From the NCBI GenBank assembly GCA_023417285.1, contig JAEZFR010000091.1, forward strand, positions 1-5,164: a DNA stretch of 5,164 nt. Direction: 5' to 3'. This DNA is from Bacillota bacterium. GTDB taxonomy: Bacteria; Bacillota; Clostridia; Acetivibrionales; DSM-1351. Shown one piece after another: positions 4,726-5,164 of the stretch. Each line of letters starts with the position of its first letter. Within the stretch, counting starts at the first letter, position 1. Both the position numbers and the translations under genes were made by a program. The notes beneath the pieces are model-generated. The model did no database searches. It was not told where the DNA came from and saw nothing but the letters and a program-made list of their open reading frames with translations.

Positions 4726-5164
4726 TTAAACAGCGCCGTTCATAATAAGGAAATCATTATAATTATCAAATTGGTGTATGCTACCGTTATCGACTAATAA
4801 AATTCTATCAACTTTGGTCAAAATATCAGGCTTGTGGCTTATTATTAAAACCGTTTTGTCATCAAAATCACTGGTCAAAAGTTGGTTTAAATACATCTCG
4901 GACTCCACGTCATAATTTGCCGTGGCCTCATCAAGAACAAGTATTTTTGCCTCCCTAGCAAACGCTCTTGCTACAGCTATTTTCTGCCTCTGTCCTCCTG
5001 ACAGCTTTGAACCGTTTCTGCCTACCTCACTTTTGTACTTTAAGGGCATGTCCTTTATAAACTCATATGCACCACTTCGCTTTGCAGCCCTTTTTATCTT
5101 TGATTCATCTTTTTTTAAGCCAATAGATATATTTTCTTCAATTGAGGTGTCAAAAAGATACAAA
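4726..5164 (-). CDS. ABC transporter ATP-binding protein, C-terminal part
   Basis: This partial gene continues past the right edge, and only its last 145 or so codons are present. It encodes the second half of an ABC ATPase domain of the permease-fused exporter type. Visible motifs are the post-Q-loop stretch YLFDTSIEENI, the ABC signature LSGGQRQ (54-60 of the visible part), Walker B ILVLDE (74-79), a D-loop TANYD and the switch histidine in ISHKP (His110). Walker A and any membrane or peptidase domain lie outside the window. The first visible TTG codon is internal to the gene (the Leu of YLFD context) and not a start. It has the same orientation as the peptide genes and lies upstream of them, so export of the modified peptide is plausible, but it ends in its own terminator and its codon use looks less AT-biased than the cassette's. 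Confidence 0.88.
   Translation of the reverse strand, partial: LYLFDTSIEENISIGLKKDESKIKRAAKRSGAYEFIKDMPLKYKSEVGRNGSKLSGGQRQKIAVARAFAREAKILVLDEATANYDVESEMYLNQLLTSDFDDKTVLIISHKPDILTKVDRILLVDNGSIHQFDNYNDFLIMNGAV

Noticed and set aside
1..5164. CRISPR array, tRNA or rRNA genes
   Set aside because: No regularly spaced direct repeats, no cloverleaf with a GTTC-type T-arm and no rRNA signature stretches were seen on either strand.

Overview
The window looks like a low-GC Firmicute, most likely a member of the Clostridia. It is strongly AT-rich, has GGAG/GAGG-type ribosome binding sites and a consensus sigma-A promoter. Its core is a RiPP (ribosomally made, modified peptide) cassette of the clostridial seven-cysteine type, known as the CLI_3235 or Clo7bot family. 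Family names are recalled from protein sequence features, not from a database search.

Layout: every intact gene is on the minus strand, so transcription runs from high to low coordinates. At the right edge (4726-5164) is the C-terminal part of an ABC transporter ATPase that continues beyond the window and ends at a clear intrinsic terminator (about 4697-4718). A 370-base gene-free stretch follows, with several dyads, a near-consensus extended -10 promoter (4489-4517) and a perfect 16-bp hairpin starting at the predicted transcript 5' end. The cassette then reads: 65-residue Cys-rich precursor (4156-4353), a 206-base gap with a 16-bp inverted repeat, a radical SAM/SPASM maturase (2513-3949), a TIGR04066-like maturation protein of unknown function (1347-2489), and a small acyl-carrier-like protein without the phosphopantetheine serine (1013-1297). 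The last three genes are 23 and 49 bases apart and look like one operon.

Left of the cassette (1-1010) is a graveyard of mobile elements: a frameshifted fragment of an IS21-type helper ATPase (IstB) on the plus strand, stopping within about 30 bases of the cassette's last stop codon, and a shrunken, twice frameshifted IS256-family transposase on the minus strand.

How the genes may work together (inference): the precursor supplies an 18-residue leader and a core with cysteines at 19, 22, 24, 26, 29, 31 and 33. The maturase has an N-terminal region resembling a leader-binding domain plus cysteines for three iron-sulfur clusters, so it probably installs thioether-type crosslinks. The TIGR04066-like and acyl-carrier-like proteins travel with this system, but their jobs are unknown. 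The ABC transporter could export the product, but its own terminator makes it a separate transcription unit. No leader protease is visible.
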